From: Sordariomycetes sp. S80-01Y
Taxonomy: Eukaryota > Ascomycota > Sordariomycetes
Length of the DNA stretch: 64,000 nucleotides
Assembly: GCA_037042185.1 (NCBI GenBank)
Contig: JAXQJY010000025.1
Location: 868,001 to 932,000 of the forward strand
Reading direction: 5' to 3'
A model generated the notes under the pieces. It worked only from the letters and a program-made list of their open reading frames with translations, ran no database searches and was not told the origin of the DNA. Both the position numbers and the translations under genes were made by a program. Below, piece by piece: positions 13,064 to 24,324 of the stretch. The stretch's first letter is position 1, and each line of letters starts with the position of its first letter.

Positions 13064-13858
13064 ATGGTCGATCTCCCAACCTGGCTGGATGAGGCCAAGA
13101 TCGCCAACCTGCCCGCTTCGGCCTACTACATCCCCAACTTTATCACTGAGGACGAGGAAGTAGCGATTCTCAACAAGATAGCGACCGCACCAAAGCCGAG
13201 GTGGAAACAGTTGACCCATCGACGACTTCAAGCATGGCCCTCGGAGCTGGTCCAGGACCGTCTCCTCGATTCGCCCCTCCCACCCTGGCTTCAAGAACCC
13301 ATCATCCCTCGTATCAAGTCGATGTCCATGTCCGATGACGACTCATCCCATTTATTTGACGAGAGTCCTCACTCCCGACCGAACCATGTCCTCATTAACG
13401 AGTATCTTCCAGGCGTAGGGATCATGCCACACAAGGTAGGTTTGGATGGGTGGTGAAAGCCCCGGCACGCAGCAAGTGCTCATACACCGTAGGATGGCGC
13501 CGCATACTGGCCAGTTGTGTGTACAGTCAGCCTGGGGGCGAGCCTGTGTCTCAACTTGTACCGTAGTAAAGAAGATGGCGCGGTCGAAAGAGACCCTACA
13601 TGGAGGATACTACAGGAGCCCCGGAGCCTGCTGATTACCACTGACAGCCTGTACACGGACTTCCTCCACGGCATCGCCGATACCGACGAAGATGTTGATC
13701 TGAATTCAGACAGTGTCGTCAACTGGCCATTGTTGCGATCACCTGATGTGTATGCCAACGGCCGCAATGTCCGAGGGACCCGGACAAGCTTGACCTACAG
13801 GGACGTAATCAAGGTTTCGAAAATTGGGAACAAATTGGGCATGTTTGGCAAGCGTTGA
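13064..13858 (+). CDS. ALKBH6: AlkB-like 2OG-Fe(II) dioxygenase (ALKBH6 type)
   Basis: Two exons, 13064-13435 and 13493-13858, encode 245 residues, close to animal ALKBH6 (about 238). The splice joins MPHK to DGAAYWP and so rebuilds the iron-binding HxD motif (H123, D125). The distal histidine is in FLHG (H183), and the RxxxxxR pair that binds 2-oxoglutarate is R221/R227. Members of this family are Fe(II)/2-oxoglutarate oxygenases; ALKBH6 is linked to nucleic-acid alkylation damage, but its substrate is not well settled. The start at 13064 is the first ATG and opens the conserved N-terminal strand. The gene ends only 24 bp from the oppositely oriented DFG10 gene, so their 3' UTRs must overlap. 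Confidence 0.93.
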
Positions 13859-13882
13859 GAAAAGATTCACCTTCGGGCGTGT

Positions 13883-14908
13883 TCAGAAAAGGAAGGGAAT
13901 CATTCTCCACTTCCCCTCCACGTTCTCCTGCCCAAACTTGTCCTTATACCAGCTCCTGGTCCCCTCCGCCGTCGCCCCTAGGTTCACAGCCACAAATACC
14001 AAACCAAGGAGCACTGTCTGATTCACAAACTGGCCCTTCGGCGCCGTGATCAGTGCTAGAGTCAGGTAAATCAGACACTCGGTCGTGTAATGCGGGCAGA
14101 CGATATATCTGAACCAACCCTCGTGGGGCAGCGTGTACTTTTTCAGGCCAGCAAGGTGGCGGTGACATCGTGCTTGCTTAAGAGAAGCGAGAATGAAGAT
14201 GACTGTAAGGGCACCGACTGTCTTGGATGGTGGCTGGGGGATCATGCGTCCAGTCTCCCAAGCCTGTAGGATGGCGACTTGACGTATCTTAGCTTCAACT
14301 AAGCGAAACGAATGGTAGGACTTACCTGATCCCTCGATCCAAATAGACACACTTATGCAGCCATAGTAGACCAATGCAACAGCCCAGTGTATCCCGTTCA
14401 TAGAGCTCTTCCCCCTCTTCTGAACCACAAGGCTTTCATACAGCCTTCTTGCCCCCTGTATGGCGAGCAAAGCCCAAGCCACAGCCGTACTGCTCAGATC
14501 CGTCCCTTTGCCTTGCATCTGTTGGTTATGAGATTGCTGGTTGATAAAAAATGACATAACAGAGCCGCGCGTGGTGTATTGATGAAGCCAAAATATGGAG
14601 AGTGTGAAGGACAAAATGTAGAAGTGTAGGAACCAGGAGTGAGGGACTTCGAGCGCGTGGATCAGCCGAGTGAGTTTGTTCCCTTGGTTTGCTGGTGGCC
14701 CTGCCTGATCATCTGTTCCTTTTGGCTCCTTGGCTGCGGGTTCGACGGCGAGACTCTGCTGTCGAGCGCCGTAGTCCATGAGCGCGCTGCGAAGCCATGT
14801 TGGCAGGAAGGTTATCGTGAGGATGCAGGTCGAAGCAAATATGTAGTAGGTCTGGCATGCTTGCGATGGCGTCACGGTTGCCAAGTAGTCGATCATTGGC
14901 TGGATCAT
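13883..14908 (-). CDS. DFG10: Polyprenal reductase (DFG10/SRD5A3 family)
   Basis: Steroid 5-alpha-reductase-fold membrane enzyme of the ER that acts in the last steps of dolichol synthesis, needed for N-glycosylation. The frame gives 341 residues with several hydrophobic spans and the C-terminal family signature: RCHRHLAGLKKY, a following PHEGWFRYIVCPHY, and TRSWYKDKFG near the end. Within the frame, 14278-14325 begins GTAAGT, contains a branch-like GCTAAG, and ends CAAG. Removing these 48 nt keeps the frame and deletes a poorly conserved GKSYHSF segment, so a short in-frame intron is possible. A 62-nt version ending at CTACAG would break the frame. Convergent with ALKBH6. The family is clear; the exact exon structure is not. 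Confidence 0.88.
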   Translation of the reverse strand: MIQPMIDYLATVTPSQACQTYYIFASTCILTITFLPTWLRSALMDYGARQQSLAVEPAAKEPKGTDDQAGPPANQGNKLTRLIHALEVPHSWFLHFYILSFTLSIFWLHQYTTRGSVMSFFINQQSHNQQMQGKGTDLSSTAVAWALLAIQGARRLYESLVVQKRGKSSMNGIHWAVALVYYGCISVSIWIEGSGKSYHSFRLVEAKIRQVAILQAWETGRMIPQPPSKTVGALTVIFILASLKQARCHRHLAGLKKYTLPHEGWFRYIVCPHYTTECLIYLTLALITAPKGQFVNQTVLLGLVFVAVNLGATAEGTRSWYKDKFGQENVEGKWRMIPFLF

Positions 14909-15819
14909 TTTACCTCCAAGTGTGCCCGTGTAATTATGGGGTGCGCAGTGAAAAGTGAGCTGAGGTCGGGGGTTTGGATGTCGTGGTTAAAAATTGACCT
15001 AGCGGTGGAGCTCACTTTTGGATGAGGCGGGTGAGCCTGAGTGCAGCAGCCCCTGGATAAGATGGGGTTGAGCAAGCAGGTCCGAATGTTGCAGTCGCCG
15101 TCATGCTATTATTATGAACTAGTCCCTTTCTGATCCCACACAAGCTAGTTTTTGCCTAGTTATAAAAAGTGTGTTGAGAGATAATTCAACGGAAACAGAG
15201 GTTGCACAGATGGATGAGACGGGGAATCCAACTACACAAGCCGCTTAACCTGGACCAAGCACCCGCAAGGTGAGCGTCGACCCCTCAGATCATACCATTC
15301 GACCCCTATTCTTTTCGTGAGCTGGGACTCGGAGATATTTGAGACATATTTTTGCTGCTTTTCTTCATCTACTTAATACGTGTCATAGTGATTGCACGGA
15401 CTGGTTTGCTCAAGGATGGCGTTTTGGTAACAGGCAGGTTTGTGGGCCGCACTGTAGTGGACTGTAGTCAGCTTTGGTTCCTTCAAATGCCTGTGATAGG
15501 AGCTTAGGCTTGGTGCTTTGATCATGTTAACGTATTTCGCCCGTGGCCGCATGCTGGAAAGCGTTACTACCAAACCGGGGACGTGGACAGACTTCTGGTG
15601 TAGCCATCGTGTGATGCTGTGAGTTGGAAGGAATCATCGATGTGCGAACACGCAGAGCTTCTTTATGTGTCGTCGACGCATTAGGGGAACTTTTTCATTC
15701 TAAGAGGCTTATTCAGGAGGGGTTGTATCGAGCTATAGAGCACGTCCCTCCAAGTGCAAAAACCACCTGCCGTGAACGCCAATGCAAAGCAATCATGTTT
15801 CAACATCCAAACTCGCTTC
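14909..15819. other. Intergenic interval, DFG10 start to eIF3a end
   Basis: AT-richer than the flanks and without a plausible coding frame. It should contain the DFG10 promoter and the eIF3a 3' UTR. I see nothing else in it. Confidence 0.5.
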
Positions 15820-18800
15820 CTACTGCTTATTCCTCATATGCGGCGGCACCCACTTGCTGCCAGCAGGCTTGTCACCTGCGGGAGCTGGGGACTCGCGGCC
15901 ATTCTCGGGCCCACGGCTGGAACCTCCGCGGTCCATCGGGACACCTCGGGGTGCCTGGTAAGCCCTTGGGGGAGGAGCATTGTCGGAAGAAGCACCGCCA
16001 GCGCCAGAAGCCTTAGCGGCCTCGCGTTCACGCCAACTGGGCTTGTTGCCAGCGAGTGCCAGGCGAGGAGGACCAGAAGAACGGTCGCTGGAGTCGGTGC
16101 GCTCCATGGGAGGAGCAGGGCCGCGAGCGGGAGGGGGAGCATCGCCGCTGGAGGGTCTTGAAGCTTCACGCTCGCGCCACTTACCAGCACCGAATGTTGG
16201 AGGACGACGGCCCTCGCTGCCGACGGGGGTCTCGCTGCGAGCAGGAGGCTGAGGACGTTCCCTCTCGGCCTTGCGACGGGCCAAAGCCTCTTCCTCACGA
16301 CGTTGCTGCAGGGCAGCCTTCTCAAGGCCTTCTTGCCTCTCTTTGTCGCGCTGCTCCTTGAGCTTAGCCATCTCGGCCTTCTTAGCCTCTTCGCGCTCAC
16401 GTCGCTCTTCAGCCTCGCGAGCAGCGCGCTCTTCGGCCTCACGGAGCTCGCGCTCCTTCTCCTCACGCTCGCGCTTCTCCCTAAGCTTGCGCTCGCGGTA
16501 CTCCTTCTTGCGCAAATTAATCTGCTTCTCGAGTTCGCGCTCAGCGTCGCGGCGACGCTTGTCGAACTCGTCACGACGACGCTCGCGCAGTTGTCCGCGG
16601 AACTTCTCGTAAACAGGTACGAGGCGGCTAAGACGGTGCTTGAGCTCGACACTCGCCTCGTGCTTAGCCTTTGAGTCCTCCAGAGTCTTGGCCTTGACCT
16701 GGTCGTAGATAGCACGATCGGCTTCGATTTGCTTCTCATAATCGATGCTAAGCTTCTTGCCTTCCTCCTTACGGTAGGCACGCTCGAGATGATCGATACG
16801 TTTGCCAGTGATGCGAAGACGCTCGTTGACATCGTTCTTCTCGCGCTCGAGTTGAGCCAGCTTCATAGCACGAATGCGGTTCGTGTCAAGATTGTCGATG
16901 TCCTCAAGATCGATGTCGAGAGACTTGTCATTCATCTTGAGCTCGGCGATCTGCTTCTTCACCTCTTCCCTGCGAACACGGTCGTGCTCAGCCTTGATGC
17001 GCTTCTCCTCACGCTCCTTCTGCTCAGCGGCCAGGCGCTTATCCTCGGCCTCCTGCAGAGCTTGCTCGCGGAGTCGTTTTTGGCGGGCATTTTCCTTCTC
17101 GCGCTTAGCTTGGAGCTCTGAAGCTTCCTCCTTGCGTTTCTGGATAATGTCCTTGCGAGCAACGAGATCGGCATTCTCCTTTTCGGCACCAGCCTTGGCG
17201 CGCTGCAAAGCAGCATTGCGAGCAGCCAGACGCTCCTTGTTCAGCTCAGGATCTATGTAGTGGCAGGTAGTGAACAGGCTGCGGGCGAGACGGGTGAGCT
17301 GAGATCGGACAATCTCAGAAGGAGTGTTCTGGAGACGCTGGACGGTTCCGGTCTCAGACTCGGCAGAGCCAGCACCAGAGCCGGTGTGACCGGCCTTGGA
17401 AGAAGAGAAGACATCGTTGTCAAAGCTGAGTACACCAGTGGCGTGGTCCATACGGATGGCCAGGTCACCCTTCTTGTTTCCATTCATGATGAATTTCTCA
17501 ATTGTGGCGCGGTTGACCTGGTATGGCTCGGGGAACTGAGCCAGCGTCTCGACGAAGCTCAGGTCGACAGTCTCGTACACCTGAGACAGTTGCTGGAACA
17601 GCCGGGTCAGGATGACCTGCTGAAGGGGTTGAATGTACTTCTCCATCTCAGCATCGGCGCCGATCTCGGCGAGAATGGGGGAAATCTTTTTGCAGATGGA
17701 GAGAGGGTGGAAGTCCACCTCAAGGATGTTGTACAGCTCCCTGATCTCAGGCTTGGCGCGCTGCAAAAGGGACTTCGACAAGGCGTCCTTGAACAGGCGA
17801 GCACGGGTAGGGGCTTGGTTCATGCCAAGGAGGTGCGTCAGACGCGAGTTCTTGTTCTTCCTGGCCTCGTCAAAGTCGACCATGGCACCGCGGGATCGGG
17901 ATGTGCTGATGACCGGGATGGCGAGAGCGGACAAAAGCACAAACGAGGCGGCGCGCTGGAGGTCAGCATCGGACGCGGGTGGATTCTCCGACTTCTTGCT
18001 CTGTCCGGACGCTACGAGGACAGACGATTGACGGAGCAGAGTGTAGTAGCGCGACCAGGCGGCAGCGTGGAAAAGGTAATTCTCGCCAACGAGGAAGATG
18101 CGGGTCAGCCTCTCGTAGTAGTTGGCCATCATGATGTTCTTGGGAGGGCGCTTGCTCAGGTTGAGCAGGGTGTGGATATCCTCAACGCTGCGGAAAGCCT
18201 CCTGCCAAAGCTCGAGCTCGACAGCCACATTAAGTTGCTGGAGGCGGGTCTCGAGGTGACGCTGAAGGGTGTCCGGCTCATTCAGGTTGATGGCGTGCAT
18301 CTGCTGAGAGTACTTGGCTGCAGTCTGAACATGGTTGCGAAGCAGCTCGCAGAGACGGCGGAACTCAGTCTTGCGAGTGTACTTGAGGCAGAAGTCGAAG
18401 GCCTGAGAGGCGGTGCTTTGGTAAAGGATCTCGAGTCTGGCGTTGTTTCGGAGGATGTCGAGAACGGTGCGGTAAGCCTCCCAGAGGAACTTGAGCCAAG
18501 GGGTAACGATGGCACGGTCGGTTCGGTCGCGGGACTGCTCTCCGGAGACGGTCGCAAGGAGGATGGACTCAGGAGTCTCGGTGGCTTCCAGATCGTCGAC
18601 ATTGTTGGCGGTGGTATCGATGTTCGACTGCACCTCGTCGGCCTTCTTCTGGGCAGCAGTGACCTTCTCAACGGCAAGCTCGATGAACTTCTTCAACACG
18701 TGCTATCCTCCCCGTTAGCGTGTGTCCAGCTTCCTGTGGTGGCGTGTTGACTCACCTCAATAGTCGCGATGTTGGTGTTCTGCGAGATGTTCTTGTACTG

Positions 18801-19131
18801 GTATAAAGCATCCTTGGCAAGCTTGCCCTTCTTTTGTTCTACAGAGAGCTCCACCAACAGGAGCATCACCTGCTCCAACTGCGCGATAGGGGCATTTCGG
18901 GATCGCTTGTTCGTGATGTGCTCGTGAAGCAAGTTGAGAGCGGCCGGAGCTTGGTTTACACCAATAAGCTCGTGAGCGCGCTTCAAGATGTTTTCGGGTT
19001 TCTGATGCGGCGGGGGAGGCTGTTGAGCGAAGATGTCAGCGTTTCCCACACAATCGAACGAGGCGAAGAGGGGTAAGGGTGTGGTCAAGATGCCACCGCC
19101 CTTCGGCCTCGAGCCCAAAAAGACATACCAT
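15820..19131 (-). CDS. TIF32: Translation initiation factor eIF3 subunit a (Tif32/Rpg1)
   Basis: The largest eIF3 scaffold subunit, which bridges the 40S ribosome and other eIF3 subunits in the cytoplasm. Three coding exons, 19131-19129, 19019-18756 and 18702-15820, give 1,049 residues. The first coding exon is the ATG alone, followed at once by donor GTATGT; the next exon then supplies [20 protein letters not shown], the conserved N-terminus. The second splice joins NIATIE to [10 protein letters not shown]. An N-terminal helical-repeat/PCI region (to about residue 500) is followed by a very long charged coiled coil and a Pro/Gly/Arg/Ser-rich tail that starts near residue 890. Divergent from the Hub1-like gene with about 520 bp between starts. 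A 496-codon antisense frame at 17260-18750 is a codon-bias shadow. Confidence 0.97.
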
Positions 19132-19654
19132 GCTGGGCAACCTCCTCTGCAGGACGACTCAAGCGCTATGAGAGGTTTCTCAGACGATGAGGGTGCCGTC
19201 GCGCGCGTCGTTGGGAGTGGATGAATTGACGAGCACTCGGAGTGATGATGCGAAGCCAGCCGCTAAACAACGAGGAATTTTTCAATTTCGTGTGTGGCCG
19301 CAACGCTGGTCGCGGGGTTGCGGATCCACGACGAGCAAGTCACGTGAGTGAGCAAATGACCAGCAACATCAACACGCGTCAACGCATGCAAAAGTATATC
19401 TCGATTACCTTCTGAATACCTCTTTGGCCATGACTTGAGATGCAGACTGACTTGTCTGTGAATTGTATTTGCCAGCAGAGGACATTTCAATCGATGCCCT
19501 TGATGAAGATGAGGAGAGCGCCTACTGAAGACCCAGCCCCACATTAATGATTAAATCCAAGGTTGGGCTTTGGAGCTTGAGCTCCGAGGCTGTCTGACGT
19601 CGACTTCACCTTTTATCCAAGCTCCTCGATTCGCACCGTCCTAAAGCACACAGA

Positions 19655-20254
19655 ATGGACGACAACCCGAGATCAAGATCACGCTCCCCTACACGAAAAG
19701 CTCCCAAGGGCAGTGGCGGTTTCCGATGGAAAGACAAGCGCTCGGCGGACAAGGAAGGTGATCATCGAGACTCAGGCCGCCGAGGAGGCTACCGCGACCG
19801 CTCACCACCCCGTCATCGCGATGATCACCCGAGAGACGACCGGTCTAAGGGAGATAGCTATCGACATTCCGGTCGAGATGACCGAGCCAACGAAAGGAAG
19901 GATGATCGCCGCAGGGAAGGCCTTGACAAACCAAAGGATGTTGATGGAGAGAACCCAAAGAAGGACAAGAAAGAGAAGAAAAAGAAGAAAGCTGCCGCAC
20001 CTGCAGGGCCCCCTCAAGAAATGATAATCGTCAATATCAACGATCGGCTGGGCACGAAATCAGCGATTCCCTGCTTGCCATCCGACACTGTCGGCCAACT
20101 GAAACTGATGGTGGCCGCTCGCATCGGTCGAGAGGCGAACCAGATCATGTTGAAACGACAAGGCGAACGCCCATTCAAGGATATTATCACCTTGGAGGAC
20201 TATGGCATCTCGAATGGCGTTCAACTTGATCTTGAAGTCGATACCGGAGACTGA
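19655..20254 (+). CDS. HUB1: Hub1/UBL5-like ubiquitin-fold protein with charged N-terminal tail
   Basis: Intron-less, 199 residues. Residues 123-195 match Hub1/UBL5, a ubiquitin-like spliceosome modulator that binds partners non-covalently: the pattern is MIIVNINDRLG, then PSDTVGQLKLMVAARIG, then LEDYGISNGVQLDLE. Unlike yeast Hub1 (73 residues ending in two tyrosines), this protein ends LEVDTGD and lacks both the di-tyrosine and any C-terminal glycine, so conjugation is unlikely. Residues 1-120 are a basic, Arg/Ser/Asp-rich disordered region with RSRSRSPTRK near the start and a long Lys run (KKDKKEKKKKKAA), resembling RS-type splicing factors. The tail and fold share one uninterrupted frame, so this is a genuine fusion. 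A nuclear splicing role is inference from the fold and the RS-like tail. Confidence 0.85.
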   Translation: MDDNPRSRSRSPTRKAPKGSGGFRWKDKRSADKEGDHRDSGRRGGYRDRSPPRHRDDHPRDDRSKGDSYRHSGRDDRANERKDDRRREGLDKPKDVDGENPKKDKKEKKKKKAAAPAGPPQEMIIVNINDRLGTKSAIPCLPSDTVGQLKLMVAARIGREANQIMLKRQGERPFKDIITLEDYGISNGVQLDLEVDTGD

Positions 20255-22081
20255 ACATACGCTGATGCCCTCCGGTGTTGCCTACCACATGTAACGCTGC
20301 ACCGCTCCGGTCTACTAGACGTGTCTGGATGTGATCGGGTGGTTGACTGCTGGCATGCCAGGCGCGAAAGTAGGTAGATCTCGGACTTGGTCCGCTCAGC
20401 GCAGTACCTAACCGCGTGAGCTTGATCTGCGCACTCCTTGTGAGCGTCCGGAGTTCAGGAAGTTGCCAGGCTGGGAGAAGACGGCTGCGGGTTTGTGTGC
20501 CGTCGAAATGCATCTCGCGGGATGTTGTCTGGTGCGGATGCTTCTCTTATCTCGCGCGCAGAAACTGGCCTTGACTGCAGCGTTGTTTTTATCGTACTCC
20601 CAAGGATCGCTCAGCTCAAGCTCGAATACACCGGCAACTCCAGCAGACCCCCAGCTTCGAGTTGAAGCTTGCTCGAATCCTTCTGGAGGATTGACTATTG
20701 GGAGCACTACGCCGCTTTCGCAAAGTCCCATCGGCTATTCAAGCAGAAATCTGGAGCCATACTTGGTAGTGCAGTATTAGTGGTGGCTCAAATAGTGAGA
20801 ACACCACATCAACACTCATGCAGTCTTTGCCTTCCTTGTGATTGTGTAGTATTGAATCGGTCAGCTGTCGTCTCTTCAAGTGCACTCCTTGCATCAAATC
20901 ACCAGATCCAGGATTCTGATGTGCAGGCGAACGGGGAGTTCCTGCACGCTGGGATCCGTCAATTTCAAACCTGTTGCCGCTTTAGTGCAAGTGCCTTTTC
21001 CCGAGGTTTCGGCGAGTCGCCAAGCGGAGAAGGACCGTTGCGTCCAACTGAGCGGCGTCAGACCCTTACCTGTTAAGGACAATGACCTGCAGGGCCGAGC
21101 GCTCCAGCAGCGTCGGAGTGCCTGAGCTCGCCCCCTGAAGACTGCTGGCGGCACCAGTACAGGAGGCTCCCGCGCCCTACCTGACCACCGCAGGTCTGGG
21201 GCCCGCTGGTGAGATGAGCAGCCCAAGAGCAGCCCGCGCACTGACTCGCTCCTGCCAGCCTGCCTCTCCGCTTCCCCCCGTCCATTCCCCCAAAGGTGCC
21301 ATTCCTTTTCGATTTCCTGGATCCTCAACCACCTCGCCTGGTCGACGCCCACCCCTGACAATTCGCCGCTGTCAGCTCAATAATCGTCGACTTCACGGAC
21401 TAGCGATTTGTAAGTTCAATTTGCCCTTGACGATGGATCGGGAGACAGTTTGCGACGAGGATGCTCTCGAGTGGGCGGTTGGAAACAGGTGCGACAGCGC
21501 GGGCGAGGACACAGTTCAACGACAGGAGTGCACGAAGCGGTAACTCGACCCGTGGCGACGACAACACGCGACGACGAGATCCGGTTGGATCAATTGTTCA
21601 GTTCAAGGAACTCACGACGTTTCGACGTTTCAGCCGCCCAAGCATACTCGGGCTATATCTCATGCAGCACCCAGACGAACAGTTACGACATATTGGTCCC
21701 GATGGCCAGCCACCAAATGCCGAACCATCAACAGAGACTGTCAATCCAACCACCTCGGCTCGCGCTGTCACGGATGTCGTCAATTGTGCGCCGAGTACTC
21801 CTGTCTTGCTCCCGCTTGTCCCGTGCTGTGCTAGCTACCTCATCGACGCAAGAGCTTTGCCTTTGGTCGACCGAAGCTTGCCCCAGATTCTCCAGATTTG
21901 CCCTCTGCAAAGATTGCCCTTACGTCTTCAAATGCGCTCTTGCTAACGTTGGATGATGGGCAGTTACGGAGAGAAGAAGCACAGTCACGACTTTTACGAC
22001 TTCACACACTCGACAATTCCTCAGTCAGGGTCACATCCCACCCACAGCTCTTCTCCAAGCCGACGCATCCCCTCGTTCAAC
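20255..22081. other. Intergenic interval upstream of the G-gamma gene
   Basis: 1.8 kb with no supported coding region. It should contain the 3' UTR of the Hub1-like gene and the promoter and leader of the G-gamma gene. The CT-rich part near 21,230-21,370 looks promoter-like. Confidence 0.5.
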
Positions 22082-22413
22082 ATGCCTCAATACACCTCCC
22101 GTGACGTCGGCGACCCATCGCAGATCAAGAAGACCCGCCAGTCGATGGCTGATCTTAAGCTTAGGCGGTTGACGGAGCTTAACAACCGCCTGAGGGAGGA
22201 TCTCGACCGCGAGCGCATCCCCGTCAGCACCGCTTCCAAGAGGTATGTCTCGGAATTTGTCCTGCAACACACTCATGTCTGACGAGGCACAGCATCATCG
22301 CCTACTGCAATGGCACAAGGGACTACATGGTGCCTTCGACCTGGGGTGCCGTGCCCAAGGGCGAGGACCCATACGCGCCGCAGCAATCAGGCGGCTGCTG
22401 CGTCGTCATGTAG
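22082..22413 (+). CDS. GNG1: Heterotrimeric G protein gamma subunit
   Basis: Two exons, 22082-22242 and 22293-22413, encode 93 residues, the usual length for fungal G-gamma. The splice joins STASK to SIIAYCNGTRDYM in frame. The N-terminal half is a heptad-rich helix (MADLKLRRLTELNNRLRED) that pairs with G-beta. The protein ends CCVVM, a CaaX box whose last residue favours farnesylation; the cysteine before it is a likely palmitoylation site, as in other fungal G-gammas. It acts at the plasma membrane in pheromone and nutrient signalling. An upstream in-frame ATG at 21953 gives a serine-rich extension not typical of the family, so 22082 is preferred. Confidence 0.95.
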
Positions 22414-24324
22414 AGAACCGACTCGGCTCCCTCTGATATGAGGATCTAAGATGGGCGATAAAAGAGGACATGAACGGCCAAAACCACGACCGTCGATGAT
22501 GATATACCAGCGTTTGCGCGCGCGGGGGACGACTCCTCCGTTTTTCTTTGATGTATTCCCCGACACGTCTCTTCATGCTGGGCGGCTTTGCAGCGGGGTT
22601 CGAAATTCCAGTCTTTGTTTTTTTTTTTTTGCCATACGACGACGGAGTGTATGGAGGGAGATAGTTCTAGGCCGCTCATTTCAACGGCTCCATCCTATGG
22701 TGCTAGGCTCGCAGAATCTGGGCGAGCTACGGATCATGCAGAGTGAGGAACGGTGGTTGATGAAGGGATCATTACGGTTTGAGGGAACCGGCTCTTCAGC
22801 TTGTAATAATTCCCTCTTCTACTTAGAATCGTTCACTATGTCGAATGTCATGTACTCTGTTCACCTTGGTTCTCATACTCTGGCAGGGGTTTGCGTTTCG
22901 TTGTGCCAAAGCTCCAACTAGCCGGTGTTGGTGTAGCTTGACCGGGGCTTGAAGCGAACCCTGGGGTCGTCCCCATCAGAGAAACCATGCTAAACGGGCT
23001 CACTTTCTGCACGGCAACTACCTCTTGGACTCTGCCGTTTTAGCTCGAGTAGAACTCCTGGTCTGAGGGTTCTTCACTCACTAGCTCTCAGTGCTTGTCA
23101 GTGTGCTCCAGTTCAACTGGCAGGCCGCAAAACGCCAGCATCTCCCTAGAAAGCTGTGAAAACACGATGTCGGCAATGCTGCATTCAGGACATCTACTCT
23201 AGTTCCTATATGAAGAGCCTTTCGCAGGCTCTAGACCCCTAGATTAGGTCGAGAACCGCTCCGGGTGGCCCCAGGCGAACCAGCGACGTAGCTGCAACCA
23301 TGATTCCAATGGCTACGGCTGGGAGATAGATATCCACGCGTGGACGATCAAGGAGTACATTCAAGTGTCACCGAAGAAGTCCTTGACATCTGCGAGACAA
23401 GGGGCGACTTGGTGCTATGTGCGGCATGGGCTCAACACTGGTTGATAGGACGGCGATCTGGCAGTTGGAGTTGATGTGAACAACATCGTCTTCGTCGTTC
23501 GAGTGCTTTCTAGATCTCATACTTGTCTATAGAAGAGCAGGATGCATTGGGAGCCAAGAAATTCCTGATATTCTCCTTCGGATAACGTACAATGGCCGGA
23601 GGCTGTGGCACTGAACTATCCTCCTTAGAGGTTACACCCCCCTTTGCACCGCATCACAAGCCTTTGATGCCTCCAGTACACAAGGCCTTTTCACGTAAAG
23701 ACCGAGGATACGAAAGCTAGGAGGTATAGGTAAATCACCTCCTGGGCTCAGTACGAACGGGAGAGGACAGTTGCCATGGGGGCCCCCCAACATGTCCAGT
23801 CAGAGCAATTGAGGTGACGCTAAACCTCCACAGGCGACTCAACTCTGTGCTGTATACACGATATAAAAGCCAAGGGGCCTAGTGTCCGTCATGGAAGACA
23901 ATTCTTCCAGCCTCAAGAACCAGGGCGGGGTGGGTTGGCGAGCATGTGCTCCTAACCCAGGGCAAGCCGCAGTCTTCAGACGGAAGAGGGCTAGAATGAT
24001 TTCGTCCGTTTCGACGGCATTAGGAGCAAGCAACCCGCGTGAACATCGGCACAGCTATCTACATATCTCTGATACATATTTGTTTAATGTTGGTGGGCCA
24101 GCACCGTAGTTGAAATTCTCGTAGGCTGTTGAATCCCTAGCAAGTCAATCGCGGGGCATCATGACGTTTAGTCACCTCTTTAAGACACCTCACTTTACTA
24201 TCCCACCTCACCCTCCCACTCCATCCTCACTTCAATACGTCAACCACGGTCGCCCAAACTTTTACAACCTGGGAATTTAGTGCTTTTAAATAAATAAAAC
24301 ACAGGGGCCAGAGTTTGAGAAGGA
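22414..24324. other. Intergenic interval between G-gamma and Rdx genes
   Basis: 1.9 kb. The first part holds the G-gamma 3' UTR, including a run of twelve T near 22,620. From about 22,920 to 24,100 the sequence has no believable open frame and is dotted with small inverted repeats. Two are clear: AGGAGGT/ACCTCCT arms at 23,719-23,725 and 23,737-23,743, and the palindrome GGGGGCCCCC at 23,778-23,787. I do not recognise a transposon family. Confidence 0.45.

Noticed and set aside
17260-18750. 496-codon plus-strand open frame inside eIF3a
   Set aside because: It is exactly antisense to conserved eIF3a codons. Its Leu/Gly/Val-rich sequence is what strong codon bias produces on the opposite strand.
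23750-23780. AGTACGA...GAGAGGACAG, briefly suggesting large-subunit rRNA
   Set aside because: The resemblance to the sarcin-ricin loop does not hold base by base, and the flanks do not look like rRNA.
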